64,000 nt of DNA from Idiomarina seosinensis_A (GCF_044797955.1 NZ_CP085211.1:1426001-1490000), one strand, 5' to 3'; positions 1-8,558 are shown, numbered from the stretch's first letter. Notes: a model not told the origin generated them from the sequence alone. Program-made: numbers and translations.

Positions 1-1296
1 GGGAACCGCGTAACCCATGGCATTGAAATCCGTAGGTGTCAGAAGCCTGGCTTTGCTGGATAAGGGATAAAGCTCCGCCGTTAAAAACGTATGATTACCA
101 TCATCAAGCACTGTTATGGCATCGTCCGCACTTGCTTTGCGTAGCCGATTAAAAAAATGCGCAGGATTTACCCGATCACCACTGTCGTGATCAAGCCAAC
201 TCTGCTGATAATCTGCTTTACGTTTTTTGATCCCCTTAACCAGCGTCTGATCCGGGCTGCGGGCAGCACTGTCAGCCATTTGCTCCAGCAGTGCATCAGT
301 AAACTCCAGGGCATCGGCAGGAATAGCGACTTTAGCCGGGTAGTTTTGATTAAACACCGAGTCATCAATATCAACATGAATCAGGTTGTCAGGCACCTCA
401 GCGCTAAAACTTCCGGTTGGTATTTCGGAAAACCGGGTACCGATGGCCAAAAGCACATCACAGTCAGCAAAAGCATATTGTGCCGCCGGCACTGCTGAGG
501 GGCTAAAACCAAAGCCAGCATGTAGTGGGTGCTGATGCGGAAATGACGCCAGACCCTGCAAAGTTGTCGCCACCGGCATTTGTAATTTCTCTGCCAACTG
601 AACGAGCTGTTGCTTGGCATGCCGGGCGCCCCAGCCAACAAACATTGCCGGTTTGTTGGCCGCACTGAGCAGCTGCAGAGCCTGCTCTGTCAGAGTACTC
701 AGGTCGCTGTTTTCGGGCTTTGCCATGTCCTCCAGAAACTGTGAATAAGGCATTGGTGCAGGAACACTTTCTTTAAATAATTGTAGGTTGACCGGAATTT
801 CGACCAATACCGGACCTGGCTTGCCCGATGTTGCCAATTGATAGGCCTGGTAGAGTGTTTCAATCACCTCGCTTTGATGATTAATACGGTAAGCCGCTTT
901 TGTTATCGGCTTAGCGAGCTGCAACTGGTCAATGCCATGCAACTGAAAGCGTCGGCCAGTATCAGTGCGGATACCGCCGCTAATTACTAACATCGGAATA
1001 CCGTCTAAAAAGGCTTCACCGATACCACTGGCTGCATGAGTAAAACCGGCGGCCGGTACAATAACCAGTACCCCTATTTCTTTTGGCCGGTGCTGGTGCC
1101 AGTCGGCTGAACGACTTACACCATCAGCCATAAACGCAGCTCCGCCCTCATGCGTTACCAATACAGGTTTAATTTGCGTACTGTTGTTCAGCGCATCATA
1201 AAGTTCTGTGTTATGCACCCCCGGAATACCGAAAGTGTGCCTGATACCCAGTTGCTCTAGTGCATAGACCGCCAGTTCTGCTGCGTTTTTTTTCAT
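1..1296 (-). CDS. ThDP-dependent acetolactate synthase/decarboxylase-like enzyme (3' end cut by window)
   Basis: The first 432 codons of a thiamine-diphosphate enzyme are present; the C-terminus lies beyond base 1. The protein begins MKKNAAELAVYALEQLGI and has the Pyr-domain pattern TFGIPGVH, then VTHEGGAAFMADG with the catalytic Glu near residue 50. A central domain and the beginning of the PP domain (VLDDGNHTF) follow. The GDG...N cofactor motif would lie in the missing part. Family members condense or decarboxylate 2-oxo acids (acetolactate synthase, benzoylformate or guanidino-oxopentanoate decarboxylases), and the substrate cannot be set from this fragment. It starts 14 bases after the lldD-like gene in the same operon, so pyruvate made from lactate is one possible substrate; that is inference. 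No regulatory-subunit gene is seen on this side. Confidence 0.85.
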   Translation of the reverse strand, partial: MKKNAAELAVYALEQLGIRHTFGIPGVHNTELYDALNNSTQIKPVLVTHEGGAAFMADGVSRSADWHQHRPKEIGVLVIVPAAGFTHAASGIGEAFLDGIPMLVISGGIRTDTGRRFQLHGIDQLQLAKPITKAAYRINHQSEVIETLYQAYQLATSGKPGPVLVEIPVNLQLFKESVPAPMPYSQFLEDMAKPENSDLSTLTEQALQLLSAANKPAMFVGWGARHAKQQLVQLAEKLQMPVATTLQGLASFPHQHPLHAGFGFSPSAVPAAQYAFADCDVLLAIGTRFSEIPTGSFSAEVPDNLIHVDIDDSVFNQNYPAKVAIPADALEFTDALLEQMADSAARSPDQTLVKGIKKRKADYQQSWLDHDSGDRVNPAHFFNRLRKASADDAITVLDDGNHTFLTAELYPLSSKARLLTPTDFNAMGYAVP

Positions 1297-1310
1297 CTCG
1301 GGCTGCCGCC

Positions 1311-2486
1311 TTATTGTTGTTCTATGTTGTGAGTTCCAAGGCCTTTGATGTCAGTTTCTCCCATTAACGCCATAGCAACCCGCATTTCCTCTTGCATGCG
1401 TTGTAATAAATTATTAATGCCCGCCTGCCCCTCAGCTGCCAGTGCAAATGCCCAGGCCCTGCCCAGAAGGCAACCATCTGCACCCAGCGCCAGTGCTTTG
1501 ATCACATCCAGACCATTTTCGATACCGCCGTCGAACCAAAGCTCAAATTCGGCAGACGGCAGTGACTGATCCAGGTGCAAGCGAATTTCTCTCAGTTTGT
1601 TGATCGTTGGGCTGACACCATCTAGCTGACGACCGCCATGATTCGAGACGATGACACCGTCCGCGCCGGCTCGGATCGCCTGCTCAGCATCCTCAGTGTC
1701 GAGAATACCTTTTACCAGCAGTTGTCCATGCCAATTGTGTCTAAGCCAGTTAATATCGGCCCAGCCAACGGATGGATCAAACTGAGCGTCAACCCACTGT
1801 TTAAATTGGGGCAAACTACGGGCATCGGGCACCGCTTCGTTCAAGTTGCCAAACACCAGTGGTTTGCCCTTAACAGCAACATCGTAAACCCAGCGCGGAT
1901 GGCTGAGCAAATCCTTAAACCGGGCCCAGCGTTTTCTGACACTCTGGGGACCGCTAAATCCGTTCCGAATATCCCGATAACGGCTGCCCAACACCGCCAG
2001 ATCAGCTGTTACAACTAAAGTGGATACTCCCGCATCTTTAGCTCGCTGCATCAACCTGAGTACATAATCGCGATCTTTCATTACATAAAGCTGAAACCAG
2101 GGGGGGCGTTTTGGCTCGGCTTGAGCCACTTCTTCGATACCGCATAACGAGACAGTTGAGGCACAAAAACTGATCCCCTGTCGTACGGCGGCTTTTTGCG
2201 CTTGTACCTCCCCGCGGCGGGCCATTAATCCAGCCAGACCAATGGGTCCCAGAGCAACCGGCATTGCCTGCGACAGGCCTTGTAACCGGGTGTTTAACTG
2301 AATATTGCTGACATCGCGCAATACCCGTTGCCGTAATTTAATAGCGGCCAGTGCCTGCTGATTGCCGAAGCGTGTGCGTTCCTGGTATGAGCCGCCGTCG
2401 AGGTAATCAAAAATTTGGCGGGGCAGCCGCTGCTTAGCCAGGCGACGATAATCTTCGCTGCTCGCGGCTTCAATAACCTTAGTCAT
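1311..2486 (-). CDS. lldD: FMN-dependent L-lactate dehydrogenase (LldD family alpha-hydroxy-acid dehydrogenase)
   Basis: This 391-residue protein is collinear with E. coli LldD. It has the N-terminal IFDYLDGGSYQE, MPVALGPIGLAGLMARRGE, WFQLYVMKDRDY, and the FMN/catalytic signature VSNHGGRQLDGV near residues 280-292 with the active-site His and Arg. ALGADGCLLGRAWAFALA follows near the C-terminus. The family oxidises an L-2-hydroxy acid (lactate, mandelate, glycolate) to the 2-oxo acid and passes electrons to quinone at the inner membrane. Length and motifs fit LldD best, but a related hydroxy acid is possible. The start overlaps the stop of the upstream YgjP-like gene by 8 bases, which implies translational coupling. 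The usual partners lldP and lldR are absent; a ThDP enzyme gene follows instead. Confidence 0.85.
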   Translation of the reverse strand: MTKVIEAASSEDYRRLAKQRLPRQIFDYLDGGSYQERTRFGNQQALAAIKLRQRVLRDVSNIQLNTRLQGLSQAMPVALGPIGLAGLMARRGEVQAQKAAVRQGISFCASTVSLCGIEEVAQAEPKRPPWFQLYVMKDRDYVLRLMQRAKDAGVSTLVVTADLAVLGSRYRDIRNGFSGPQSVRKRWARFKDLLSHPRWVYDVAVKGKPLVFGNLNEAVPDARSLPQFKQWVDAQFDPSVGWADINWLRHNWHGQLLVKGILDTEDAEQAIRAGADGVIVSNHGGRQLDGVSPTINKLREIRLHLDQSLPSAEFELWFDGGIENGLDVIKALALGADGCLLGRAWAFALAAEGQAGINNLLQRMQEEMRVAMALMGETDIKGLGTHNIEQQ

Positions 2487-3168
2487 GACAGTTTAGACGC
2501 TGACGTCTTGCTCTCCAGTCGGGCAGATAGTGGTCCATTAAACGATAAAAACGCGCATTATGATAGCGTTCGTATAAATGGGTCAGTTCGTGAACCACAA
2601 CATATTCCAGACTCTCCGGCGCTTTTTTAATTAAATCAAAATTAAGCCAGATCTTTTTGCTACAAATATTACAGCTGCCCCACCGCGTTTTCATTTTACG
2701 AACACCAAAGTCGCTGGCTGACACCTGCATTAACGGCTGCCAGTAATCCAGTAAAGCAGCAATACGGCGTTTCAACTGTTGCCGATACCAGTTGTCGATG
2801 AGCTTTTCACGGCTTTGTTCTGTTGCAGAAGGGCCTAGTTTTAATAACAGATGAGGGGGCGACAGTAGCACTTCACTGCGGCCCTGACAGGCTTCTGACG
2901 ACAGCTTAAACCACTGGCCCTGAAAGGCTAGTGAACTGCCGTCGCTGTAATTTACTGGTGCTGGCAAAGGGGATTGCACCGCCACACGTGATAACCGCTG
3001 CTGCTGTTTTTTTATCCAGTCAGTGCGCTGCTCAATGATACGTTTTATCTCAGACAATGGCCACTGTTGCGGCGCCGACACGGCGATATCACCAGCGGCT
3101 TTGACGCGCAAATATAAGTGCTTTATCGGCTTACGGGTAATCGTTACCGGCTGGCCACCAACCTGCAT
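2479..3168 (-). CDS. YgjP-like metal-dependent hydrolase (DUF45/M48-like)
   Basis: A 229-residue cytosolic protein of the YgjP/DUF45 family. The zinc site is visible as VVVHELTHLYERYHNARFY (HELTH helix with a downstream His/Glu region) near residues 192-210, preceded by KTRWGSCNICSKKIWLNFDL, the usual strand before the metal helix. Members are predicted zinc peptidases; some are associated with restriction systems, but here the neighbours are housekeeping genes. It begins 2 bases after the ion-channel stop and overlaps lldD by 8 bases. No signal peptide is seen. The substrate is unknown. Confidence 0.85.
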   Translation of the reverse strand: MQVGGQPVTITRKPIKHLYLRVKAAGDIAVSAPQQWPLSEIKRIIEQRTDWIKKQQQRLSRVAVQSPLPAPVNYSDGSSLAFQGQWFKLSSEACQGRSEVLLSPPHLLLKLGPSATEQSREKLIDNWYRQQLKRRIAALLDYWQPLMQVSASDFGVRKMKTRWGSCNICSKKIWLNFDLIKKAPESLEYVVVHELTHLYERYHNARFYRLMDHYLPDWRARRQRLNCHD

Positions 3169-3170
3169 AG

Positions 3171-3992
3171 TTAACCTTTTGCTATTTGTTTCTGCAGTAT
3201 GTGTTTTAACTCTTTTATTTCGCGCTGTAAATCGGCAATGGTGGGCTGCGGCTCCTGTTCTTCTTCTAACTGCTGTTTAAGCAGCTCAGCTTCGCGCCGG
3301 CTCTCTTTATCCATAACATTAACCACAATGCCGATAACCATATTAAGAAAAGCAAAAGCAGTCAGAAAAATAAAGGTCATATAGTAAAACCAGCTCCACG
3401 GGTAAACTTCCATGGTTTCGTACTGAATATCGGTCCAGTCCTCGAAGGTCATCACCCGGAATAACGTCAGCATTGAGGTGGCGATGTTGTCCCACAGAAA
3501 CGGGTTGATCTCGGCAAATAAATAGCTGCCAACCGCTGCGTAGATGTAAAAAATAATAAACATCAGCAACACCACATAACCCATCTGCGGAAGTGCCTTT
3601 AATAACGAGGTTATCAGGGTGCGTAGCTCGGGAATGATAGAAATCATCCGCAGTACCCTGAAAATACGAACCAGTCGGGCCAGCAGCGCCAACTCAGAAT
3701 CATTAACCGGAATTAAGCTAACCACCACCACTAATGTATCAAAGACATTCCAGCCATTTTTAAAGAAATTTTTCTTATCGTGATCGGCGATAAAGCGAAT
3801 GCTGATTTCAAACACAAAAAACAGTGTAATGAACCAGTCAAGGGTCAACATAATGCGGTCGGTTATACCGGGCAGGTCATAGGTTTTTGCACCGATTTCC
3901 AATGCCGAAACGATAATAACGCTGATAACCGCGAATTCGAACAGGCGATTACTCTTAAGCCTGAATAGTTTTTGTTTGACGGACTCGTACAT
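3171..3992 (-). CDS. Voltage-gated-like ion channel (NaChBac type)
   Basis: This 273-residue protein has one six-helix channel unit, the length of bacterial sodium channels that assemble as tetramers. S1-S3 span about residues 17-95. S4 carries four arginines at three-residue spacing (R106, R109, R112, R115). S5 is near 138-160. The pore segment has the filter TFEDW at 182-186 in place of the common TLESW. S6 covers 200-226 and is followed by a charged coiled coil at 228-270, typical of the C-terminal tetramerisation helix. The acidic filter and absence of TVGYG argue for Na+ or Ca2+ rather than K+ selectivity, which is inference. It lies 3 bases after uppP. A motility, osmotic or pH role is possible but not shown. 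Confidence 0.85.
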   Translation of the reverse strand: MYESVKQKLFRLKSNRLFEFAVISVIIVSALEIGAKTYDLPGITDRIMLTLDWFITLFFVFEISIRFIADHDKKNFFKNGWNVFDTLVVVVSLIPVNDSELALLARLVRIFRVLRMISIIPELRTLITSLLKALPQMGYVVLLMFIIFYIYAAVGSYLFAEINPFLWDNIATSMLTLFRVMTFEDWTDIQYETMEVYPWSWFYYMTFIFLTAFAFLNMVIGIVVNVMDKESRREAELLKQQLEEEQEPQPTIADLQREIKELKHILQKQIAKG

Positions 3993-3995
3993 ACT

Positions 3996-4793
3996 TTAAA
4001 CAAACATCCAATACAACAACCCAGCCAGTAACAACCGATAAATGACGTAAGGCCACATACCAAAGTCGTTTAGCCATTTTAAAAAGAAGTGAATAGCCGT
4101 TATCGCTGTTACAAAAGACGCGATGCCGCCCACAATGAAACCGCTCCAATCCACCGTAATTTGCTCGCTGGCAATGCTGATCAGCTTAAGCAGTGCCGCT
4201 GCTAAAGTAATTGGAACTGCCATAAAAAACGAAAACTTTGAGGCTGTTTCACGATCCAGCCCTAAAAATAGCCCGGCGGTAATCGTAGCCCCTGAACGCG
4301 AGGTGCCGGGGATCAGCGCTAACGCCTGCGCGGTACCGACAATCAGGGCATCTTTTAATCCAATATGCTGCAGTTGCCGTTTACCACGCCCCCACTTATC
4401 GGCGACCGCTAACAGCACCGCAAAAACAACGGTGGTTGTGATAATGACCCACACTGCCCGCAATACGCTATCCACATAATCCAGCAAAAACCAACCCGCC
4501 AGGCTGGCCGGAATAGTGGCAATAACAACCATCCAGCCCAGTCGGCTCTGTCCTACCTGACGCCCTGCCGGTATCGAGCGCAGACCGTCCCACACAAGGT
4601 TGCCCAAATCATTACGAAAATAAAGAATAACCGCCAGCAACGTACCTAAGTGTACCGCCAGGTCAAAGCCAACGCCCTGATCATTCCAGCCGGTAAAAGC
4701 CGGCATTAAAATTAAGTGGGCAGAACTGGAAATAGGTAAAAATTCGGTGATTCCCTGCACTATTCCCAGGATGATGGCTTGCCAAAGTTCCAT
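3996..4793 (-). CDS. uppP: Undecaprenyl-diphosphate phosphatase UppP (BacA)
   Basis: This 265-residue polytopic inner-membrane protein dephosphorylates undecaprenyl pyrophosphate to recycle the lipid carrier for peptidoglycan and surface polysaccharides. The two family signatures are present: QGITEFLPISSSAHL near residues 14-28 with the catalytic glutamate, and LIPGTSRSGAT near 160-171. The length equals the family norm. It is the first gene of a minus-strand operon leading into the ion channel, YgjP-like, lldD and ThDP-enzyme genes with gaps or overlaps of under 15 bases. A TATAAT hexamer lies about 50 bases upstream. Confidence 0.95.
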   Translation of the reverse strand: MELWQAIILGIVQGITEFLPISSSAHLILMPAFTGWNDQGVGFDLAVHLGTLLAVILYFRNDLGNLVWDGLRSIPAGRQVGQSRLGWMVVIATIPASLAGWFLLDYVDSVLRAVWVIITTTVVFAVLLAVADKWGRGKRQLQHIGLKDALIVGTAQALALIPGTSRSGATITAGLFLGLDRETASKFSFFMAVPITLAAALLKLISIASEQITVDWSGFIVGGIASFVTAITAIHFFLKWLNDFGMWPYVIYRLLLAGLLYWMFV

Positions 4794-4842
4794 TATACGA
4801 CTCGCTTCAATTAGCTAATTTAGGGGTTAAAATGAGCGCCGC

Positions 4843-4848
4843 ATTATA
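4843..4848 (-). promoter_or_regulatory. Possible -10 element upstream of uppP
   Basis: A TATAAT hexamer lies on the minus strand in the 75-base gap between the lysC stop and the uppP start. No convincing TTGACA-like -35 is seen at 16-18 bases, so this is a candidate only. Confidence 0.35.
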
Positions 4849-4868
4849 AACCCAAATAATTTTTTTCG

Positions 4869-6221
4869 TTACAGCTTTGTGTGTAAGTTTCGGATGATTT
4901 GATCTGCCCCTTCATCCGCCACCAGAAAACACAAATTGTGGCGGCTGGCGCCCTGACAAATCAGCCTTACCGGATTGGGTGATGCAGCCTGCAGCACATG
5001 GGGTGAAATATCGCCGCTGTGGCCAATGTCATTGCCAATAACAGCGATTAATGCCAGACCCTGTTCAATTTCGACCACGGCAAACTGGCGTAACTCGTCC
5101 AGCATCGCTTCCGGTAGCAGGGACTGCCCATTAGCCTGACAGCCAGCCTCATCCAGAGTCAGTGCAATACTAACCTCTGAGGTGGTGACCAAATCGACAC
5201 TGATAGTGTAGCGCGCCAGGATATCGAACAGGCGCGCCAAAAAGCCGGTAGCGTGCAGCATGTCGACACTGCTGACAGTTAACAGCGTTTGGTTACGCCG
5301 ACAGGCTAAGGCCCGAATTGACGGCCGTGATTGCGGTTCCGCAACAACCAGACTTCCACCCCGCTCAGGATAGCGACTGTGGCCGACAAACACCGGAATG
5401 CTGTTCTCGATGGCGGGCTTTAAACTTTTTGGGTGCAGGACCTTAGCACCAAAGGTTGCCAGTTCGGCGGCTTCAGCAAAACTGATTTCCGGCAACGGGC
5501 GGGCATCAGCGCAAATACGGGGATCGGTAGTGTAAATACCCGCAACATCGGTCCAGATATTTAACTGTTCAGCGTTTAAGGCAGCGGCAAAAATAGCCGC
5601 ACTATAATCACTGCCGCCGCGGCCAAGGGTTGTAAGCTGGCCAGTTTCATCACTGCCAATAAAGCCCTGGGTCACTAGCTTAGCACCCTGGCTTAGCTTG
5701 TCCTGCAAATACTGGCAACAGTGTCGTGTGGCTGCTAATTCCGGATTCGCATTACCATGACAATTATCGGTTTTTAATAGCTCAGTGGCATCAATCGCAA
5801 GTGCGCCGGGCTGATACTGCCGCCAACAGGCGGCAAACAGCTCACTGGCGCAGCGTTCACCGAAGCTCAGAATGGCATCTCTGCGACGTTCCTGCATTAA
5901 GCTGCTTTGAGGTAACTCGGATAAAACCAATTGTTGTAATTGTTGATGCAGAGTCTGAAGCTTTTGTATTGCCACTGAATCAGCGGATAGTTGTTCAGCA
6001 ATACGATTGTGTTTTTGTATAATCTCATCGCCAAGTCGCTGACGCTCAACCTGTGCCCTGGACTGGCTTAGCATCACCAGCCGGTTAGTCACGCCCGCGC
6101 AGGCACTGACCACTACCAAAGTTGCAGCCGCCTGACTCTCAATAAGTTTGACACAGGCGCGGATAGCCTCAGCATCGGCCATGCTGGTGCCGCCAAATTT
6201 CGCAATTTGCGTCGATGACAT
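4869..6221 (-). CDS. lysC: Lysine-sensitive aspartokinase III
   Basis: This 450-residue monofunctional aspartate kinase catalyses ATP-dependent phosphorylation of aspartate, the first step to lysine, threonine, methionine and diaminopimelate. The N-terminal AKFGGTSMADAEAI and the central TLGRGGSDYSAAI are kinase motifs. The regulatory half contains VDLVTTSEVSIALTLDEAG, close to the lysine-binding ACT region of E. coli LysC, and there is no homoserine dehydrogenase domain. The start is 28 bases after the stop of a diguanylate cyclase gene, so the two are probably cotranscribed. That gap is too short for a lysine riboswitch like the one ahead of E. coli lysC, so lysine control is likely by feedback on the enzyme or at a promoter further upstream. 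Confidence 0.95.
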   Translation of the reverse strand: MSSTQIAKFGGTSMADAEAIRACVKLIESQAAATLVVVSACAGVTNRLVMLSQSRAQVERQRLGDEIIQKHNRIAEQLSADSVAIQKLQTLHQQLQQLVLSELPQSSLMQERRRDAILSFGERCASELFAACWRQYQPGALAIDATELLKTDNCHGNANPELAATRHCCQYLQDKLSQGAKLVTQGFIGSDETGQLTTLGRGGSDYSAAIFAAALNAEQLNIWTDVAGIYTTDPRICADARPLPEISFAEAAELATFGAKVLHPKSLKPAIENSIPVFVGHSRYPERGGSLVVAEPQSRPSIRALACRRNQTLLTVSSVDMLHATGFLARLFDILARYTISVDLVTTSEVSIALTLDEAGCQANGQSLLPEAMLDELRQFAVVEIEQGLALIAVIGNDIGHSGDISPHVLQAASPNPVRLICQGASRHNLCFLVADEGADQIIRNLHTKL

Positions 6222-6249
6222 AGTTTCCTCAGAGTCTAAAATTAGCGTG

Positions 6250-7305
6250 TTATGCAGTTACAACGCAGTTGCGACCGCGCTGTTTTGCCTGATACAGCGC
6301 CCTATCAGCTGTTGCAATAAGCGATTCAGCCTTTCCATTGCCACTAAGCAGAGCAACCCCACAACTGACCGTTATCCGGGTTTCATCAAAGGCCTCGTCA
6401 GCAACCCGCTGCCGTAGTCGTTCCGCCAGCTGCTGCGCTTCTGACTGCGATGTATCGGGCATCAGGGCAACAAATTCCTCACCGCCCCAACGGGCAAGAG
6501 TGTCCTGTTTTCGCACTTGTACGGTTAACACTTTTGCCAAATGACACAGCACCGCATCGCCAAAAAGATGTCCCTTGCTATCGTTTAATTGTTTAAAATG
6601 ATCAATGTCAATCAATAACAACGACAAGGGTTGGCCCGTTTGTGCCGCACGCTGAATTTCCTGATTCAGCTCCTGATCGAATTTCTGCCGGTTGTTTAAA
6701 CCGGTTAATTTATCGGTATTGGCTAATTTTTCCAGTTGCTGCCGGTTTTCCTGTAGTTGTTTGATAGCACTGGCGCGGTTTTTTTCATAAAAGCGAAACA
6801 GAAGCACTTGTGCCAGTAACACTTCAACAACATTGAGGACGCCGCCAAAACCGAGTACGAACGCTTCTGCGTTTAAAACATGCCGGTAAACAATAACCCC
6901 AACATATGAAAATAAAACCACAGAAACCAGTGTTCCCCACTGTCGGCCAAGCAGGAAAAAAGCAATAGGCGGTACAATAGTTGCCCACACAACGCCAAAA
7001 TTATTACCACTCCATAACGTCAGATAAACCGCTATAGCCAGCGTCAGTATCAATGTTACCAGCCAGCTGACCAGCGTCACTTTCGCTGTTGTGCGAAAAA
7101 ACCAGTAAATGCCTAATCCGGCAAAGACCAGGCTTATATCAATCAGAGCCAGTCGCGGCGCGCTGAAAATCAGTTGGTTCAGGATAGCAAGGAGCGCTGA
7201 ACAGGTGATCAGAAACAGCAACAAATAATAAATTAAAATGGCACGGTAATAGTCCGGGTGCCGGGTTGGTATATCGGGGAGAGTTTTAAACCAAAATGTA
7301 AACAT
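6250..7305 (-). CDS. Membrane diguanylate cyclase (GGDEF)
   Basis: This 351-residue protein has about six hydrophobic helices in residues 20-170 and a GGDEF domain from about 195 to the end. The domain contains DKLTGLNNRQKFDQE, LLIDIDHFKQLND and the catalytic ARWGGEEF. An inhibitory-site RxxD (RKQD) sits five residues before GGEEF, so the enzyme should make cyclic di-GMP and respond to product feedback. The input is a bare membrane domain without a recognised sensor fold. It lies between a YahK-like dehydrogenase and lysC. The ATG at 7305 directly abuts a 10-base-pair hairpin and no Shine-Dalgarno sequence is visible ahead of it, so start and translation mode are uncertain. Confidence 0.9.
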   Translation of the reverse strand: MFTFWFKTLPDIPTRHPDYYRAILIYYLLLFLITCSALLAILNQLIFSAPRLALIDISLVFAGLGIYWFFRTTAKVTLVSWLVTLILTLAIAVYLTLWSGNNFGVVWATIVPPIAFFLLGRQWGTLVSVVLFSYVGVIVYRHVLNAEAFVLGFGGVLNVVEVLLAQVLLFRFYEKNRASAIKQLQENRQQLEKLANTDKLTGLNNRQKFDQELNQEIQRAAQTGQPLSLLLIDIDHFKQLNDSKGHLFGDAVLCHLAKVLTVQVRKQDTLARWGGEEFVALMPDTSQSEAQQLAERLRQRVADEAFDETRITVSCGVALLSGNGKAESLIATADRALYQAKQRGRNCVVTA

Positions 7306-7307
7306 AA

Positions 7308-7339
7308 AAGATGCTGATTGCCGCAGGAGTCAGCATCTT
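7308..7339. terminator. Perfect 10-bp hairpin between adh and diguanylate cyclase
   Basis: AAGATGCTGA at 7308-7317 and TCAGCATCTT at 7330-7339 form a perfect inverted repeat with a 12-base loop. On the minus strand it follows the alcohol dehydrogenase stop and ends in TTTT just before the cyclase ATG at 7305. It can serve as a weak terminator/attenuator or cover the cyclase translation start. The stem has only four GC pairs, so termination strength is uncertain. Confidence 0.6.
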
Positions 7340-7365
7340 CGTCTTAATCAGAGTTTAAGTCAATC

Positions 7366-8421
7366 TCAGGCGGCCGTTTGCTTTAAACTTTTCATATCAA
7401 TCACAAAACGATATTTCACATCGCCTTTTTTCATTCGCTGGTACGCTTGGTTGATGTTTTTAATATCAAGCATCTCAACATCACAGTCAATCTCGTGTTC
7501 AGCACAAAAGTCGAGCATTTCCTGTGTTTCGGGTAAGCCACCAATTAACGAACCGGCTAAAACACGACGTTTAAGCACCAAAGCGCCGGCCTCAACCGCC
7601 GGTTCTACCGGCTCAAGCAAGCCGACAATAATATGCGTGCCATCATATTTCAGACAGTTAAGATACGGATTCAGATCGTGTTGTACCGGTATAGTATCCA
7701 GTAAAAAGTCGAAAACCTGAGTTGCAGCTTCCATTTGTTTGGGGTCGGTCGAAATAATGACGTTGTCAGCACCCTGCTTTTTCGCTTCTTTGACCTTTTC
7801 TTCAGACCGCGTAAACAGCGTCACTTCGGCGCCCAGTGCTTTAGCGAATTTGACGCCCATGTGGCCGAGGCCACCCATGCCAATAACGCCCACCTTATCG
7901 CCTTTTTTTATCCCGTAGTGACGCAGTGGCGAATATGTCGTTATGCCGGCACACAGCAACGGCGCTGCTTTTGCAGGATCCAATGCAGCCGGAATTTTAA
8001 CAACGAAACGGTCGCTGACAACGATATTTTCCGAGTAGCCGCCATAGGTCACGCTACCGTCATGCCGATCTTCGCCGTTATAGGTCGGTACCATGCCATT
8101 AAGGCAATATTGCTCCAGCCCCTCATCACAGGCCGAGCACTGCCGACAAGAGTCGACCAGGCAGCCTACGCCGACCACATCGCCGACCTGATGTCCGGAT
8201 ACCTTTTCGCCGACCGCAGTAACACGACCAATGATTTCATGACCCGGAACCACCGGGTAAATGGTGCCACCCCAGTCATTTTCTGCATAATGAATATCCG
8301 TATGACAGACACCGCAATAATCAATTTCGATAGCGACGTCGTCAGGTCGTAAAGCTCGTCTTTCGATCGTATGTTGTGCCAGACCGGACGTTTCCGACTT
8401 TGCTGCGTATGCTTTTACCAT
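7366..8421 (-). CDS. Zinc-dependent NADP alcohol/aldehyde dehydrogenase (YahK-like)
   Basis: This 351-residue medium-chain dehydrogenase is closely collinear with E. coli YahK, a broad aldehyde reductase. The catalytic zinc site appears as YCGVCHTDIHYAENDWGG and VPGHEIIGRV. The structural zinc cysteines lie in CRQCSACDEGLEQYC near residues 94-108. The nucleotide site is GVIGMGGLGHMGVKFAKA, and the C-terminal DVKYRFVIDM is typical of the cinnamyl-alcohol-dehydrogenase clade. It probably reduces aldehydes to alcohols with NADPH in the cytosol; the physiological substrate is unknown. It is divergent from the propeller-cyclase gene at 8559 and is followed by a hairpin before the next cyclase gene. 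Confidence 0.9.
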   Translation of the reverse strand: MVKAYAAKSETSGLAQHTIERRALRPDDVAIEIDYCGVCHTDIHYAENDWGGTIYPVVPGHEIIGRVTAVGEKVSGHQVGDVVGVGCLVDSCRQCSACDEGLEQYCLNGMVPTYNGEDRHDGSVTYGGYSENIVVSDRFVVKIPAALDPAKAAPLLCAGITTYSPLRHYGIKKGDKVGVIGMGGLGHMGVKFAKALGAEVTLFTRSEEKVKEAKKQGADNVIISTDPKQMEAATQVFDFLLDTIPVQHDLNPYLNCLKYDGTHIIVGLLEPVEPAVEAGALVLKRRVLAGSLIGGLPETQEMLDFCAEHEIDCDVEMLDIKNINQAYQRMKKGDVKYRFVIDMKSLKQTAA

Positions 8422-8517
8422 GACAAGACTCCATTGTGTAAGTTCACTTGATTACTCGTAGCCAGCCTATTTGGATCCTAACTTACAGTAATTGCATCAA
8501 TCGTAACAACCTCCTAA

Positions 8518-8523
8518 TATAAT
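8518..8523 (+). promoter_or_regulatory. Possible -10 element for the propeller cyclase gene
   Basis: A perfect TATAAT lies 35 bases before the ATG at 8559 in the 137-base divergent intergenic region. The only TTG-like hexamer upstream (TTGCAT, 8492-8497) is 20 bases away, longer than ideal. Confidence 0.4.
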
Positions 8524-8558
8524 AACGTGTTTTTAACAGCTTAGGCGAACCCACTGTC

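Noticed and set aside
157..665. Several short reading frames near the left edge
   Set aside because: They are out-of-frame shadows of the minus-strand ThDP enzyme, whose frame is open to base 1.
4469..4476. TATCCACA, a DnaA-box-like octamer inside uppP
   Set aside because: It is within a coding region and one mismatch from consensus; two or so such octamers are expected by chance in 64 kb.
6222..6249. Possible lysine riboswitch before lysC
   Set aside because: Only 28 bases separate the cyclase stop and lysC start, too short for the riboswitch.
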